Below, piece after piece: positions 35,199-44,437 of a stretch of 64,000 nt of DNA (positions are counted from its first letter, which is position 1; each line of letters opens with the position of its first letter). Below the pieces are notes generated by a model. It saw nothing but the letters and a program-made list of their open reading frames with translations, was not told the origin of the DNA and ran no database searches. A program made the position numbers and the translations under genes. This DNA is from Bacteroidales bacterium UBA1715 (GTDB lineage: Bacteria > Bacteroidota > Bacteroidia > Bacteroidales > UBA1715): NCBI GenBank assembly GCA_002317135.1, contig DCIX01000035.1, forward strand, positions 1-64,000, given 5' to 3'.

Positions 35199-35918
35199 TT
35201 ATTTATCGGCTAATAGTAAAATATCAACTAATGTGTCTTGTTTTAGAATAGTCAATCCTTTTTCTTGTTGTAATTCCTCAAAACTGGTTACCCATAATAA
35301 TTTCCGTAATGAAGGAAAATGTTTTTTCATAAATTCGTATTGATAATCGTATCCGGAAATTGTTGTTATGCCAGTTTGATGTATAGCCTGATTTATTTCT
35401 GTTGCAATCCTATTTTCTTTTATGCTATCTAATGGTAAAGAAAAATAAGGAATATAATAACTTACAGCAAAATCTTCGTCTACGAAAATAGGTAGACAAT
35501 TAAAGTTGTTTGATTCCACATATATTTTGCCTTTCAGATTATACTGTTTTCTTAATTCTATAAGCTTTTTTAGGGCAGCGTTTTTATTAGAATCTGATAA
35601 ATTTTTGAAATCAAGCCATAGTCCTATGTTTTCAATATTCGATAAGCTATCTGCCCATTGAGATATTTCGTAACCAGGATTTGTTGCATCTTTTTGAGGA
35701 TTCCCGAAATCGTGTTTTATAATAAAAGAATGTAGTGAATCATCAAAATAGACATCGATTTCTAGACCTTCATACTTATATTGAAATTTTTGAGCTTTTG
35801 CAATATCATTAGCTCTATGCAACCATACTTTATGTGTATATATTTGTTTTGTATCTATTGTTTTTTGACAAGAGATACATAAAAAACATCCAAGTATTAT
35901 TATAAAGATTCTATTCAT
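35199..35918 (-). CDS. GDPD-like (PLC superfamily) lipoprotein
   Basis: About 239 residues from the ATG at 35918 (MNRIFIIILGCFLCISCQK), where LCIS|C is a lipobox; the ATG at 35939 would add seven residues ahead of a clean lipoprotein signal. After the lipid-anchored Cys, the metal and catalytic residues of the glycerophosphodiester phosphodiesterase TIM barrel are visible: WLHRAND (first His), GLEIDVYFDD (Glu and Asp), and IIKHDFG (second His). The length is at the short end of the family. An enzyme that cleaves glycerophosphodiesters would fit next to LTA-synthase-like enzymes, whose products carry such bonds; it may trim or recycle them. Substrate is inferred from context only. Confidence 0.75.
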   Translation of the reverse strand: MNRIFIIILGCFLCISCQKTIDTKQIYTHKVWLHRANDIAKAQKFQYKYEGLEIDVYFDDSLHSFIIKHDFGNPQKDATNPGYEISQWADSLSNIENIGLWLDFKNLSDSNKNAALKKLIELRKQYNLKGKIYVESNNFNCLPIFVDEDFAVSYYIPYFSLPLDSIKENRIATEINQAIHQTGITTISGYDYQYEFMKKHFPSLRKLLWVTSFEELQQEKGLTILKQDTLVDILLLADK

Positions 35919-35939
35919 ATTCGTCTTTAAATCCCCCAT

Positions 35940-37961
35940 TTACTGATCTTTTAAAGGGCGGCGTTTCAAATTATTATGTTCTATTGCGTATTGACTTAAA
36001 ATTTGGTATGTATTTAAGTTTGATTGGATATCCTCTAATAGGGAATCGTTTTCAAGTCTTTTGGCCGAAAGGTTATCTTGAACTACAAACAATCGTTTAT
36101 TGCTTACAAGAAGTGTATCTTGTATATAATCAATCACATCGCGGTTATTTAACATAAATGCTTGTTTTTTAGAACAATGAAAATTTGAGGAAGTATCAAA
36201 TGAAGAACCTATCCAATGACATGTTTTATTTGTCTTATATTGATATCTTTTTGAAAGGAAAGCCGATAATGATGGAGTAATATCGTAATGCGAAACAACT
36301 CCTTTCATTTTTTTTGACACCTTTAACATTGGGGAATATATGATTAATGGAACATGGTATTTGGTTATAGGATTAGAAAAGCCTAATGGACAAATTCTAT
36401 GGTCGCCTGTAATGATAAAGATTGTATTATTAAAGTCAGAACGAGATTTATAGTACTCCATTAATTTTTGAATGCTTTCGTCCATATAGCTAAAGCAAGA
36501 GAATATGTTTATGTTTTTTCTAATATTTTTCTTTTCAATAGCATTTTCACAATTTGTAATTTTTTGTAAGACAATATGATTGTATTTATCCATATCGTCA
36601 AGTTCAAATGGCTCGTGAGTGGTTAGGGTCAAATAGACATCGGCAAATGGTCTATTGGTGCATTCTTCTTTATGTTGAATTGCGTGGTCAAACATTTCTG
36701 CATCATCTAATCCCCAGCGATGATTTTCAATAAAACTCTTTTTTATCTGTGTAGAATCTAATTTGATATGTTGTATGTATGAGACTTTGTTTGTTTGCAT
36801 AAACAAATCTTGCCCATCAAACGAAGGGCTTCCGCCATAAAAGAATGATGTTGTATAGCCGTTTGTGTAAAGTTCTTTTAATAGTGTATTGTGGTCTGGA
36901 ATTGGATGCCAAACATTAGCAAAACCGTGAGCTCCATGTGGTGCAGATGCAAAAATAGCTGGTAATGCGCCAAAGGTTCTTTCTGCCGATGACAAGCAGT
37001 TTTCCCAATATAATTCTTGTGAACTTAAACTGTCAATAAATGGAGTAAAAGAAACAGATGGATTTTCAACCCCGGTCAATTTTTTCCCAAATCCTTCTAC
37101 TATGATGAAAACAAAATTGGGTAAGAGTGTGTCTGAATTAGTTTGAAAAAAATCACCTAATACATCATTGTCATTAAACACTCTCTCAAACGGATATTTT
37201 GTATTCGGATATGAATAGCTTTTATATGATTCTTGATATTTCTTTGCATAATTTTCAATGTCGCTTAACGAGACAACCTCCAATTTTTCTTTCTTATAGT
37301 TGGTTATAGATGCAACGGTGTAGTATAATTGATTCGTTGCTAGGTATAAATCGGAGTGGGAATCATACCATCTTTCATATTTGTTGATAGATTTACAAGG
37401 AAGACAGATTACCGTTGTAATACAACAGGCTAATAATCCGGAAGTCAGCCATTTTTTTATTCTTATTTTTCTTCCAATGAAAATAGAAAGTTGAGTAGCA
37501 GTAATGTGAAGAAATAAAAATAGGATAGTATCCCATTTTATAGAAGTGGAGGAAAGTAATATTTCTTTTATTTCTTCAGGTGTATACGCAAAAATTATAT
37601 AATCTAAAGGTTTTGACATGACACAATAGTATTCGCACAATCCCCACGAAACTAGAGTATATATAAATAGAAAAAGTTTTCCTATGATAGATGTGAAGCG
37701 GGGAAAAATATGAGAAAGTGCACTTAATGGAAGTGCTATCAAAACTATAAAACTACAGAATATGCAATCAAAACATACGCCTGATAATACAACGGTTAAT
37801 TCTTGTAATCCTATTTCAAATGTGTATAGAAGTTTTATAAAGAAAAGTATTCTAATAAAAAACATTAACAGCAGTAACGACAGGGTAAATTGTGTCCATT
37901 TAGAGAATACTTTATAAAGCATTTCACTTTTTATGGTAATGTTTTTTAACTTATTAAACAT
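35940..37961 (-). CDS. LTA-synthase-family phosphotransferase (sulfatase fold), paralogue 1
   Basis: About 673 residues from the ATG at 37961, chosen because a -7 box TATTTTTG (37992-37999) lies between it and the upstream ATG at 38030. Five hydrophobic helices in the first ~200 residues precede a periplasmic alkaline-phosphatase-fold domain. Metal and nucleophile motifs: NFVFIIVEGFG (Glu), SSAERTFGALPA (candidate nucleophile Thr), FIITGDHR (Asp, His) and VSHYDITPSL (His). These enzymes transfer a phosphoglycerol-type group from a phospholipid to a polymer or lipid; Gram-negative relatives add it to glucans or lipid A. It is first gene of the operon that continues to the GDPD-like, MBOAT and AlgX-like genes. 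It lacks the C-terminal beta-rich tail present on paralogues 2 and 3. Confidence 0.85.
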   Translation of the reverse strand: MFNKLKNITIKSEMLYKVFSKWTQFTLSLLLLMFFIRILFFIKLLYTFEIGLQELTVVLSGVCFDCIFCSFIVLIALPLSALSHIFPRFTSIIGKLFLFIYTLVSWGLCEYYCVMSKPLDYIIFAYTPEEIKEILLSSTSIKWDTILFLFLHITATQLSIFIGRKIRIKKWLTSGLLACCITTVICLPCKSINKYERWYDSHSDLYLATNQLYYTVASITNYKKEKLEVVSLSDIENYAKKYQESYKSYSYPNTKYPFERVFNDNDVLGDFFQTNSDTLLPNFVFIIVEGFGKKLTGVENPSVSFTPFIDSLSSQELYWENCLSSAERTFGALPAIFASAPHGAHGFANVWHPIPDHNTLLKELYTNGYTTSFFYGGSPSFDGQDLFMQTNKVSYIQHIKLDSTQIKKSFIENHRWGLDDAEMFDHAIQHKEECTNRPFADVYLTLTTHEPFELDDMDKYNHIVLQKITNCENAIEKKNIRKNINIFSCFSYMDESIQKLMEYYKSRSDFNNTIFIITGDHRICPLGFSNPITKYHVPLIIYSPMLKVSKKMKGVVSHYDITPSLSAFLSKRYQYKTNKTCHWIGSSFDTSSNFHCSKKQAFMLNNRDVIDYIQDTLLVSNKRLFVVQDNLSAKRLENDSLLEDIQSNLNTYQILSQYAIEHNNLKRRPLKDQ

Positions 37962-37991
37962 CGCTGTTTGGGGACCGTAGGTAAGTTTGAC

Positions 37992-37999
37992 CAAAAATA
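37992..37999 (-). promoter_or_regulatory. -7 box TATTTTTG for the LTA-synthase/GDPD/MBOAT/AlgX operon
   Basis: Exact TAnnTTTG match on the minus strand, 30 nt before the preferred ATG at 37961. It forms a back-to-back promoter pair with the plus-strand box at 38037-38044. Confidence 0.55.
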
Positions 38000-38014
38000 A
38001 AAAATTTAGAATAA

Positions 38015-38044
38015 TTTGATTCTTATGCAATATGTTTATTTTTG
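38015..38044 (+). promoter_or_regulatory. -33/-7 promoter (TTTG-N18-TATTTTTG) for the acyltransferase gene
   Basis: TTTG at 38015-38018 and TATTTTTG at 38037-38044, 18 nt apart. It lies downstream of the longest possible start at 38016, so translation must begin later, at 38055 or 38061. Confidence 0.6.
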
Positions 38045-38060
38045 CGGTAAAATAATGTAC

Positions 38061-39617
38061 ATGAAAGTATATTCTCTCTCAAAAGATGACACTCTATTGA
38101 TAAAAGGAATGGCGATTTTCTCCATTATCTTGCATAATTTTTTTCACAAGTTAGAGCCGTCGCCAGGAGAGAATGAATTTAGTTTTGACTTAGAACGAAT
38201 TTTATTGTTCTTTCAACAAATATGCGAACAACCATTTGATTGTATCAACCTTTTGTTTAGCTATTTAGGACATTATGGTGTGCAAATCTTCATTTTTATT
38301 AGTGGTTTTGGTTTAACCTTATCCATGCTTAGGACTCCACGAACTTGGGGAGATTTTGTGGGTGCTAGATTGAAAAAATTATTTCCGTTGTTGTTAACGG
38401 GGATTATTGTTTATTTGTTGAGTTATGGCTTGTTTCATTCAAATATACCTTCTTCAAATACGTATGGTCAAATTTTGCATAAGCTATTGTTTGTTCATAC
38501 CTTATTGCCTTTCGAAGGTACGGAATTAGTAGGCCCATGGTGGTTTTTTGGATTAATATTCCAATTATATATTCTATTCCCTTTATTGTTAAAATGTATA
38601 CAAAGGTTTGGACTAAAGGCTTTATTTACCATTGCATTAGTGGCCTATGTTTGGATTTATGTTTCACAAAATTATTTCCGCGTATTATGGAGTTTGCCTT
38701 TGTTGCAAAATGCTCCTGGACATATGTTAGAGTTTAGTTTTGGTATTTGGTTTGCTCTTAACAAAGACAAGAATTTACATTGGATTTGGTGTTTGTTAGC
38801 TTTTGTCTTATTCGTTTTAGGTAATATTTATCCGTTATTCTTCCCTGCTACATTTATTTCGATTACAATCATATTTTTGTTTTTGTTTCCAGCTATAAAA
38901 TTTTTGTTTACGCGTATTCCCTTGTGTTCTCGTTTTTTTACCTATTTAGGTGGAATTTCAATGTTGCTGTTTGCTACCCATGCAATCTTTAGAGAACCTT
39001 TTGTTACATTAGGAAACCATTTAGATAAAGCTTATTGGGGATTATTGCTTGCTGCCATTTTCATGACTGTAAGTATCGGAGTTGCATTGGCTTCACAAGG
39101 GGTATATGTATGGTTATGTCGTGGATTTGAAAAAATCCGTGTTTCGCAGAGTATAAGTGTTCCATTGGAACGATTTTGTAAAACATTTGCTGTTTTGTTT
39201 TTTGCTTATGTTGTATTGTTTTATGCAATATCAGGCTTAACACCTTTTGATGAAAGAGGCATTGAACCTAAAACATTCAATGCCAATATCAAAATTCATA
39301 CAGATGATTTATATTCTCCTATTGCAAACTATAAAATTGAAACTTTTTCTAATGGTTTGTATGTTCATTTAGCATTTGATTTCCCGAATAACAACGCTCC
39401 TTCTGTTGTTTTAGATATACCATCGCTGCATTGGAAGGATTTATCGTTGCGTACTATGCCGGCAGATAGCGGATGGGTCCATTACGAATGTAATTATCTG
39501 TATTATAGCTCATGTTTTCACACGTTAAAAAACGACAAACTTAAATTGTATTTTTGGAATACGGATAAGGTAAAAGGGGAAGTCAAGAATATATATGTGA
39601 AGGTAACTACTAAATAG
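38061..39617 (+). CDS. Acyltransferase family 3 protein with C-terminal beta-rich domain
   Basis: 518 residues from ATG 38061 (MKVYSLSKDDTLLIKGMAIF); ATG 38055 is also possible. Ten or so transmembrane helices. The family-3 catalytic His region is at the N-terminus (IFSIILHNFFHK). FIFISGFGLTLSMLR and the PWWFFGLIFQLYILFPLLLK helix are typical of OafA/NolL-type O-acyltransferases, which move acetyl or other acyl groups to sugars on the outer face. After the last helix come ~115 residues of soluble beta-rich sequence ending LKLYFWNTDKVKGEVKNIYV, which resembles the ends of LTA-synthase paralogues 2 and 3. The stop at 39617 abuts the stop of the next gene (39618) with no gap, so the two transcripts converge and may overlap. 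Confidence 0.85.
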   Translation: MKVYSLSKDDTLLIKGMAIFSIILHNFFHKLEPSPGENEFSFDLERILLFFQQICEQPFDCINLLFSYLGHYGVQIFIFISGFGLTLSMLRTPRTWGDFVGARLKKLFPLLLTGIIVYLLSYGLFHSNIPSSNTYGQILHKLLFVHTLLPFEGTELVGPWWFFGLIFQLYILFPLLLKCIQRFGLKALFTIALVAYVWIYVSQNYFRVLWSLPLLQNAPGHMLEFSFGIWFALNKDKNLHWIWCLLAFVLFVLGNIYPLFFPATFISITIIFLFLFPAIKFLFTRIPLCSRFFTYLGGISMLLFATHAIFREPFVTLGNHLDKAYWGLLLAAIFMTVSIGVALASQGVYVWLCRGFEKIRVSQSISVPLERFCKTFAVLFFAYVVLFYAISGLTPFDERGIEPKTFNANIKIHTDDLYSPIANYKIETFSNGLYVHLAFDFPNNNAPSVVLDIPSLHWKDLSLRTMPADSGWVHYECNYLYYSSCFHTLKNDKLKLYFWNTDKVKGEVKNIYVKVTTK

Positions 39618-41957
39618 TTATTCTACCTCGGAGATTCCTACATGTAAGTCAGTTATTTTAAATGGAATTTGCTTTGGATTCCAGATAAATAGATCTAACA
39701 CATTACCTTTTTTATTGTATTGTTGTAAACTAATCATAGCGTTGCTAAAGTCGAATGTTTGCCATGTTCCATATTCCATTTTGATAGGGTATGCTTCCCA
39801 GAAAATTTGTGTGGAACTTGTATCGGTAACTTTTATGACTAGCATAGGATCTTGTACAATGGTATCATTTGCTAGCGTATATTGACAGGTAAAAAATGGA
39901 CCTAGTAGCTTGTGACCAGATTTTAGTTTAAAGGATAGTAAATTAAAATATTCGTCTTGAATATTAGCAGTATCTAATTTCCCTTGTGGAAAGTAATCCC
40001 TAAAATTTCTGAAATCTTTATGTACAAGTTCTTTTCGACTAGTATAGATGTTTGTTGAATCAATTAAAGCATTACATGAGCAAACATATAAGTCAAGATA
40101 TTTATATGTGTTAAGTAGGTTTTTTATGCTATCGTTTAAGGCCTTTTCTTTGACTTTATGTAATTGTAGTCTGTTCTTGTTGTAACGAATGTTGTAACAA
40201 GTGTTTTCATATACATAGTATTGATTATAAATCATACTGACAACATTGCGGGAAACATCAATTTGAGGTGCAAATGTTGTACTTCTAAAAGTAGAAGAGG
40301 TGTCAAGTTGTGAATTTATCCATGAAACAGATTCTGGTTGTTTCATGTTGTATTGTTTTGATAGCATTGTTGTAATTGATGCAGGAATATCTCTATGGCT
40401 TACAACTGCAGGAATTTCTTTTACTCTATTAAGCATTGGAGACCATATTATTAGAGGAACATGGTATCGTTCTAGAATAAATGTATTTATATTGAAATTA
40501 TGATCTCCAGTGATAATAAATATAGTATTCTCAAAACCTTCGTGAGTACTATAGTCTTGTATGAGTTGTTGTATTGACTCATCAACATAGAGATATGATG
40601 CTGCTGCAATTTTATCTGGATTTTGTTTGGCCTTTTGCTCGTTTGTTTTTTCTATATATTGGCTTACATACTGTTCTTTTTGGGGATATTCCCATGGATC
40701 GTGGCTCGTTAGCGTCATATAAACTTCGAAGCGTGGTTTTTCTGAAGAAAAATCGATGTTGTTAATTGCTTCTTTAAAAAGGAATTTATCAAGTAGTCCC
40801 CAGTTGTTTCTTTGTGATGTTGTGTCATAGTTTTTTTCAAAGCATTGTTTCCCGTCTTGCAAATCAATAAAATGACTCATATCATCAAAACCACACCAAC
40901 CACCATAGTAAAATGAAAAGTCGTATCCGTTTTCTTTTAGAAATTTAGGTAGGGAATAAAAGTCTGGTGCATCTTTCTTATAAGCCATGAAACCGCCTCG
41001 CCCAAATGGTAATGCTCCTAAGGTACCAGGTAAAACTCCCGCTGTGCGTTGTGAAACCGAAAGGCAATTGTTCCATGTTAATGCGTGTTCGGATAGAGAA
41101 TCAAGGAAAGGGGTCGCAGTTGTGTAAGTACTATATTTCCCACTATTTTCTTTGGCCAATCCTTCTACAATAATAAGAACAATATTGGGCTTTTTCTCTT
41201 GTAAATCAAAGAAAGGTAATAAGTTACTTGTCGTGTCTTTTTCATGTAAAAATGGACATTTTTGTGATTTGAAAATTCTTTCAGGAAAGTATGAATGAAA
41301 TGTTTTGGCGTTTTTATAAATGGTTTCTTTGTCGAAATTATTGAGAGTATTACCTTCAATGATACTAGAAACGAAATAACAGGCTTTGTTGCATTGTTCC
41401 GGATATGATAGATTCTCAATTGAATTGTCATAACAAGTTATTCGTATTGTGCCACATAGGGCAATGATACTGATGACAGGTATTAGAACAAATTTCTTTA
41501 GTTCAATTTGAATCTTTGTTGCATAGAAAAATACGATAGGGTAGAGTATGTAGATAAGATACATCCACCAAGGCGCTAATCCGGAATTAATAATGGTTTC
41601 TTTTATTTCACTTAAAGAATATAGAAATAGTATACGATCGAGTGGAAATTGTGCTTTTGCATAAAAAGAAACTAGAGTTAATCCAATGTATAGTGATATG
41701 CAAAGTAAAATCCGAAAAATCGTATTGGTTGCTTTGGGAAATATTTTTGATGATAGTAAATAGAGTGGTAACACTAGTAACGCACCTGGAATAGTATAGG
41801 TGGTGTCAAAGCAAAATCCTAAGAGGTTATTTTTTATATGGGTGAAAAAATCTCCTACATAGAAAGTGGAAAATAGTGCTTCTATAAAACGAATATCAAA
41901 TATGGCTACTATGAACCATATACAAAGGCTGCTATAGGCAAGTATCCTATTCTTCAT
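39618..41957 (-). CDS. LTA-synthase-family phosphotransferase, paralogue 2, with C-terminal beta-rich domain
   Basis: 779 residues. N-terminal membrane helices (to ~170), then the sulfatase-fold domain: NIVLIIVEGLAKENSG (Glu), SVSQRTAGVLPG (candidate nucleophile Thr), FIITGDHNF (Asp, His), VVSHRDIPASI (His), and the WGLLDKF and YHVPLIIWSPML blocks shared with the other paralogues. The last ~130 residues form a beta-rich domain with GTWQTFDFSNA and LDLFIWNPKQIPFKITDLHV. Its start lies 2 nt after the stop of paralogue 3, so the two are one transcription unit. Predicted to transfer phosphoglycerol or a similar headgroup in the periplasm; donor and acceptor unknown. Confidence 0.85.
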   Translation of the reverse strand: MKNRILAYSSLCIWFIVAIFDIRFIEALFSTFYVGDFFTHIKNNLLGFCFDTTYTIPGALLVLPLYLLSSKIFPKATNTIFRILLCISLYIGLTLVSFYAKAQFPLDRILFLYSLSEIKETIINSGLAPWWMYLIYILYPIVFFYATKIQIELKKFVLIPVISIIALCGTIRITCYDNSIENLSYPEQCNKACYFVSSIIEGNTLNNFDKETIYKNAKTFHSYFPERIFKSQKCPFLHEKDTTSNLLPFFDLQEKKPNIVLIIVEGLAKENSGKYSTYTTATPFLDSLSEHALTWNNCLSVSQRTAGVLPGTLGALPFGRGGFMAYKKDAPDFYSLPKFLKENGYDFSFYYGGWCGFDDMSHFIDLQDGKQCFEKNYDTTSQRNNWGLLDKFLFKEAINNIDFSSEKPRFEVYMTLTSHDPWEYPQKEQYVSQYIEKTNEQKAKQNPDKIAAASYLYVDESIQQLIQDYSTHEGFENTIFIITGDHNFNINTFILERYHVPLIIWSPMLNRVKEIPAVVSHRDIPASITTMLSKQYNMKQPESVSWINSQLDTSSTFRSTTFAPQIDVSRNVVSMIYNQYYVYENTCYNIRYNKNRLQLHKVKEKALNDSIKNLLNTYKYLDLYVCSCNALIDSTNIYTSRKELVHKDFRNFRDYFPQGKLDTANIQDEYFNLLSFKLKSGHKLLGPFFTCQYTLANDTIVQDPMLVIKVTDTSSTQIFWEAYPIKMEYGTWQTFDFSNAMISLQQYNKKGNVLDLFIWNPKQIPFKITDLHVGISEVE

Positions 41958-41959
41958 TG

Positions 41960-44377
41960 TTATTCGTTTTCGTTGGCAAATATAGAAAGTTTCACATTAT
42001 ATAATGAAACTGAATGTTTGGGATTCCATACATCGTCTTTGTGGGTTGTCATCATATATATTGACAACATAGGATTACTGGAATTGTTAAGAGCTAATGT
42101 TTTTGTAATTTGTATAGGATACTTTTTATTTGCTTGATAGCTACTTGATTGTATATATTTTGAAATATAATCTTCGTTATATATTTTAGAAATGCTATCG
42201 CCTTCGCAGTTAAAAACAATAGAGATAAATTGGTCTTGATATACATTGCCTGTATACGATATTTCACCGGTTATTGTTACTTTCAATTCGGAGAACTGTC
42301 CTGGAATGTTATCTTTTAATAAATCTGCATATATCCGTCCGGATATACTTGGTTTTTCTTGGGGACTATTACACGTAATGGAGTCTATTTGAATTGTTTT
42401 AATTAGTTTGTATTGTTTCTCTTGTAATAGGGGCGAGAATGTTATGCTATTATTGGTATATACATAGTTATCTATATATACTAAAGATTGTAGTTTTTTT
42501 ACAATAGATTGTTGTAGTTTAGAATTCTTCTTCTCTTGTTTACCAATTCTTAGATTTTCTTGAATCTTGTATATGGTATTTTGTCCATCTTCTGCGGAAA
42601 AATAGTAATCTCCAATAATTCCATCTACGATTTCACGACTATATCGTAGGAAATATTGATTTATGTTTGAACGAAAGTGTACAGCCGTATCTAAACCTTC
42701 GCCAACCCATTGTACAGTTTCTGTTTTGGGTAGTGAAAAATTCCCAGAAAGTAATGCTGATAGAGAAGGTGCAATGTCATTATGTGAGACTACGGAATTA
42801 TATGTTTTTGCTTGTTTTAGCAATGGAGACCAAATGATAAGGGGAACATGATAGGGATCTAATGGATTTGTTTTGTCTAGATTCATGCTATGATCGCCAG
42901 TTATGACAAAAATGGTGTTTTTGTCAAGGCCTGATTTTGAATAGGCAGTCAAAAAATGTTGTATAGCATCATCCGCATATAATGTTGATGCGAGAACGCC
43001 AATGTTATCTTGTAGAATGTTTTGTGATTTTTTTGAAAGTGATTTATATAGTTTTTGTGCTTTTGTGTAATAGCTTTCTTGCAGTTTTTTGTCTTTTAAA
43101 TTCAAATTTTCATGTTGGCTTATTGTTACATATAAATCACAATATGGTTTTGTTGAATCTCTTTGACAGACTTGTTCAAGGCTTTTTTGAAATAAGACAT
43201 CATCGTTATAGCCCCAATATGTGCCGTCTTTTTCGCTATCGTTATCCTTGCAGAATTCGTCATAGTAGGGTGACATGTAGTCGATATCTTGTGCGATAAG
43301 ATAGTCATAGATTCTATCAAAAGAGAAATTTCCAGCATAAAAAGCATTGGTATTGTAACCGTTTGATTTCAAGAGAGAAAGTAAACTGTTGTGCTTAGGT
43401 ATGTCACCAAATTGAAACCCTTTTAACCCATGAGGAACCGAACCGGTAACAGCAGGAACTGCTCCAAAACTTCGTGGAGTTGTTGATAGGCAATTTTTCC
43501 AATATAACGATTTTTTTGTAAGTGATTTTAGAAAGGGCATAAAACAGACTTTGTCTGGATTTTCACCCATTAAATCTGCTCCGAGCGATTCTACGATAAT
43601 AATAACAACATTAGGTTGTGTCGAATCGGTTTTGAAATATGGTTTTAATACATTAGGAATGGTATTTTTTCGTTCTAAAACAAAGGTAGAATCCAATAAT
43701 CCCCGGTCTGAATATATGTCTGAATATGATTGGAGATAGAGACTATCGATTTTGGGTGATTTTAGTCGTTGCTCGTCTTTCGTCAAGGTGGAGGTGTCAA
43801 GGCTAGCATGTATGCATCTCCATATTTTGTTGCCAAATTGTTGACAAGAGTTGGGAGTTATGGTGAAAAATAACGGTGCGGAAATAAGTGAAAAAGCTGT
43901 TATTACGGCCAAGAGTATGTTACTTTTAGTAAATTTTTTTTTTGCAAGTTGTAACGAAGCATATATGTATAGGCCAATAAATAGTATGCATTCCAGGTAG
44001 TTTATGAAATGTATTGCGCTATGGGTTGTGCTTACAATTTCCCATATTGGTCGTAGAAATAATTCTCGTCCCATTACGATGCCAGTTTTGCCTGTATAGA
44101 TGGACAGACAAATTTCCAAGAAGGAAAGAATGCAAAATAGAGTGGAGCATGTGATAATTGCAGCTTTTTTAGAAAAAGATGCAATTACGATGAAGAGGAT
44201 AAAGGTAACGAGTACTTGTATACCGATGGAACTAAGGTCTTCTACAAGTAAACTGCAATACTGTTCGCATTCAATGCCACGGGAAATTGTCCAAAGACAA
44301 TCTGTTATGCGTATTACAATGGTTGTTAGTAGAAAACAAATAACTAATCCGATAAATGCCGATAATTTGTTTTTCAT
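41960..44377 (-). CDS. LTA-synthase-family phosphotransferase, paralogue 3 (Ser at candidate nucleophile)
   Basis: 805 residues, same architecture: membrane helices to ~195, sulfatase-fold domain, C-terminal beta-rich domain ending VSLYNVKLSIF. Motifs: NVVIIIVESLGADLMG (Glu), STTPRSFGAVPA (Ser where paralogues 1 and 2 have Thr), FVITGDHSM (Asp, His) and VVSHNDIAPSL (His). Alkaline-phosphatase-superfamily enzymes can use Ser or Thr as nucleophile, so activity may be kept. It is the first gene of a two-gene unit with paralogue 2. The terminator of the upstream lipoprotein gene lies only 27-57 nt before its start and no TAnnTTTG box was found in between, so its promoter is unclear. Confidence 0.84.
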   Translation of the reverse strand: MKNKLSAFIGLVICFLLTTIVIRITDCLWTISRGIECEQYCSLLVEDLSSIGIQVLVTFILFIVIASFSKKAAIITCSTLFCILSFLEICLSIYTGKTGIVMGRELFLRPIWEIVSTTHSAIHFINYLECILFIGLYIYASLQLAKKKFTKSNILLAVITAFSLISAPLFFTITPNSCQQFGNKIWRCIHASLDTSTLTKDEQRLKSPKIDSLYLQSYSDIYSDRGLLDSTFVLERKNTIPNVLKPYFKTDSTQPNVVIIIVESLGADLMGENPDKVCFMPFLKSLTKKSLYWKNCLSTTPRSFGAVPAVTGSVPHGLKGFQFGDIPKHNSLLSLLKSNGYNTNAFYAGNFSFDRIYDYLIAQDIDYMSPYYDEFCKDNDSEKDGTYWGYNDDVLFQKSLEQVCQRDSTKPYCDLYVTISQHENLNLKDKKLQESYYTKAQKLYKSLSKKSQNILQDNIGVLASTLYADDAIQHFLTAYSKSGLDKNTIFVITGDHSMNLDKTNPLDPYHVPLIIWSPLLKQAKTYNSVVSHNDIAPSLSALLSGNFSLPKTETVQWVGEGLDTAVHFRSNINQYFLRYSREIVDGIIGDYYFSAEDGQNTIYKIQENLRIGKQEKKNSKLQQSIVKKLQSLVYIDNYVYTNNSITFSPLLQEKQYKLIKTIQIDSITCNSPQEKPSISGRIYADLLKDNIPGQFSELKVTITGEISYTGNVYQDQFISIVFNCEGDSISKIYNEDYISKYIQSSSYQANKKYPIQITKTLALNNSSNPMLSIYMMTTHKDDVWNPKHSVSLYNVKLSIFANENE

Positions 44378-44403
44378 AGTTGAAGACCTGGGAATTTTAA
44401 AAT

Positions 44404-44434
44404 AAAAAGAGACAATGTTATCATTGCCTCTTTT
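44404..44434 (-). terminator. Terminator of the 44438-45019 lipoprotein gene
   Basis: AAAAGAG/CTCTTTT and CAATG/CATTG pair with one mismatch around TTAT. On the minus strand it is followed by TTTTTATTTT. It begins directly after the lipoprotein stop. Confidence 0.75.
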
Positions 44435-44437
44435 ATG

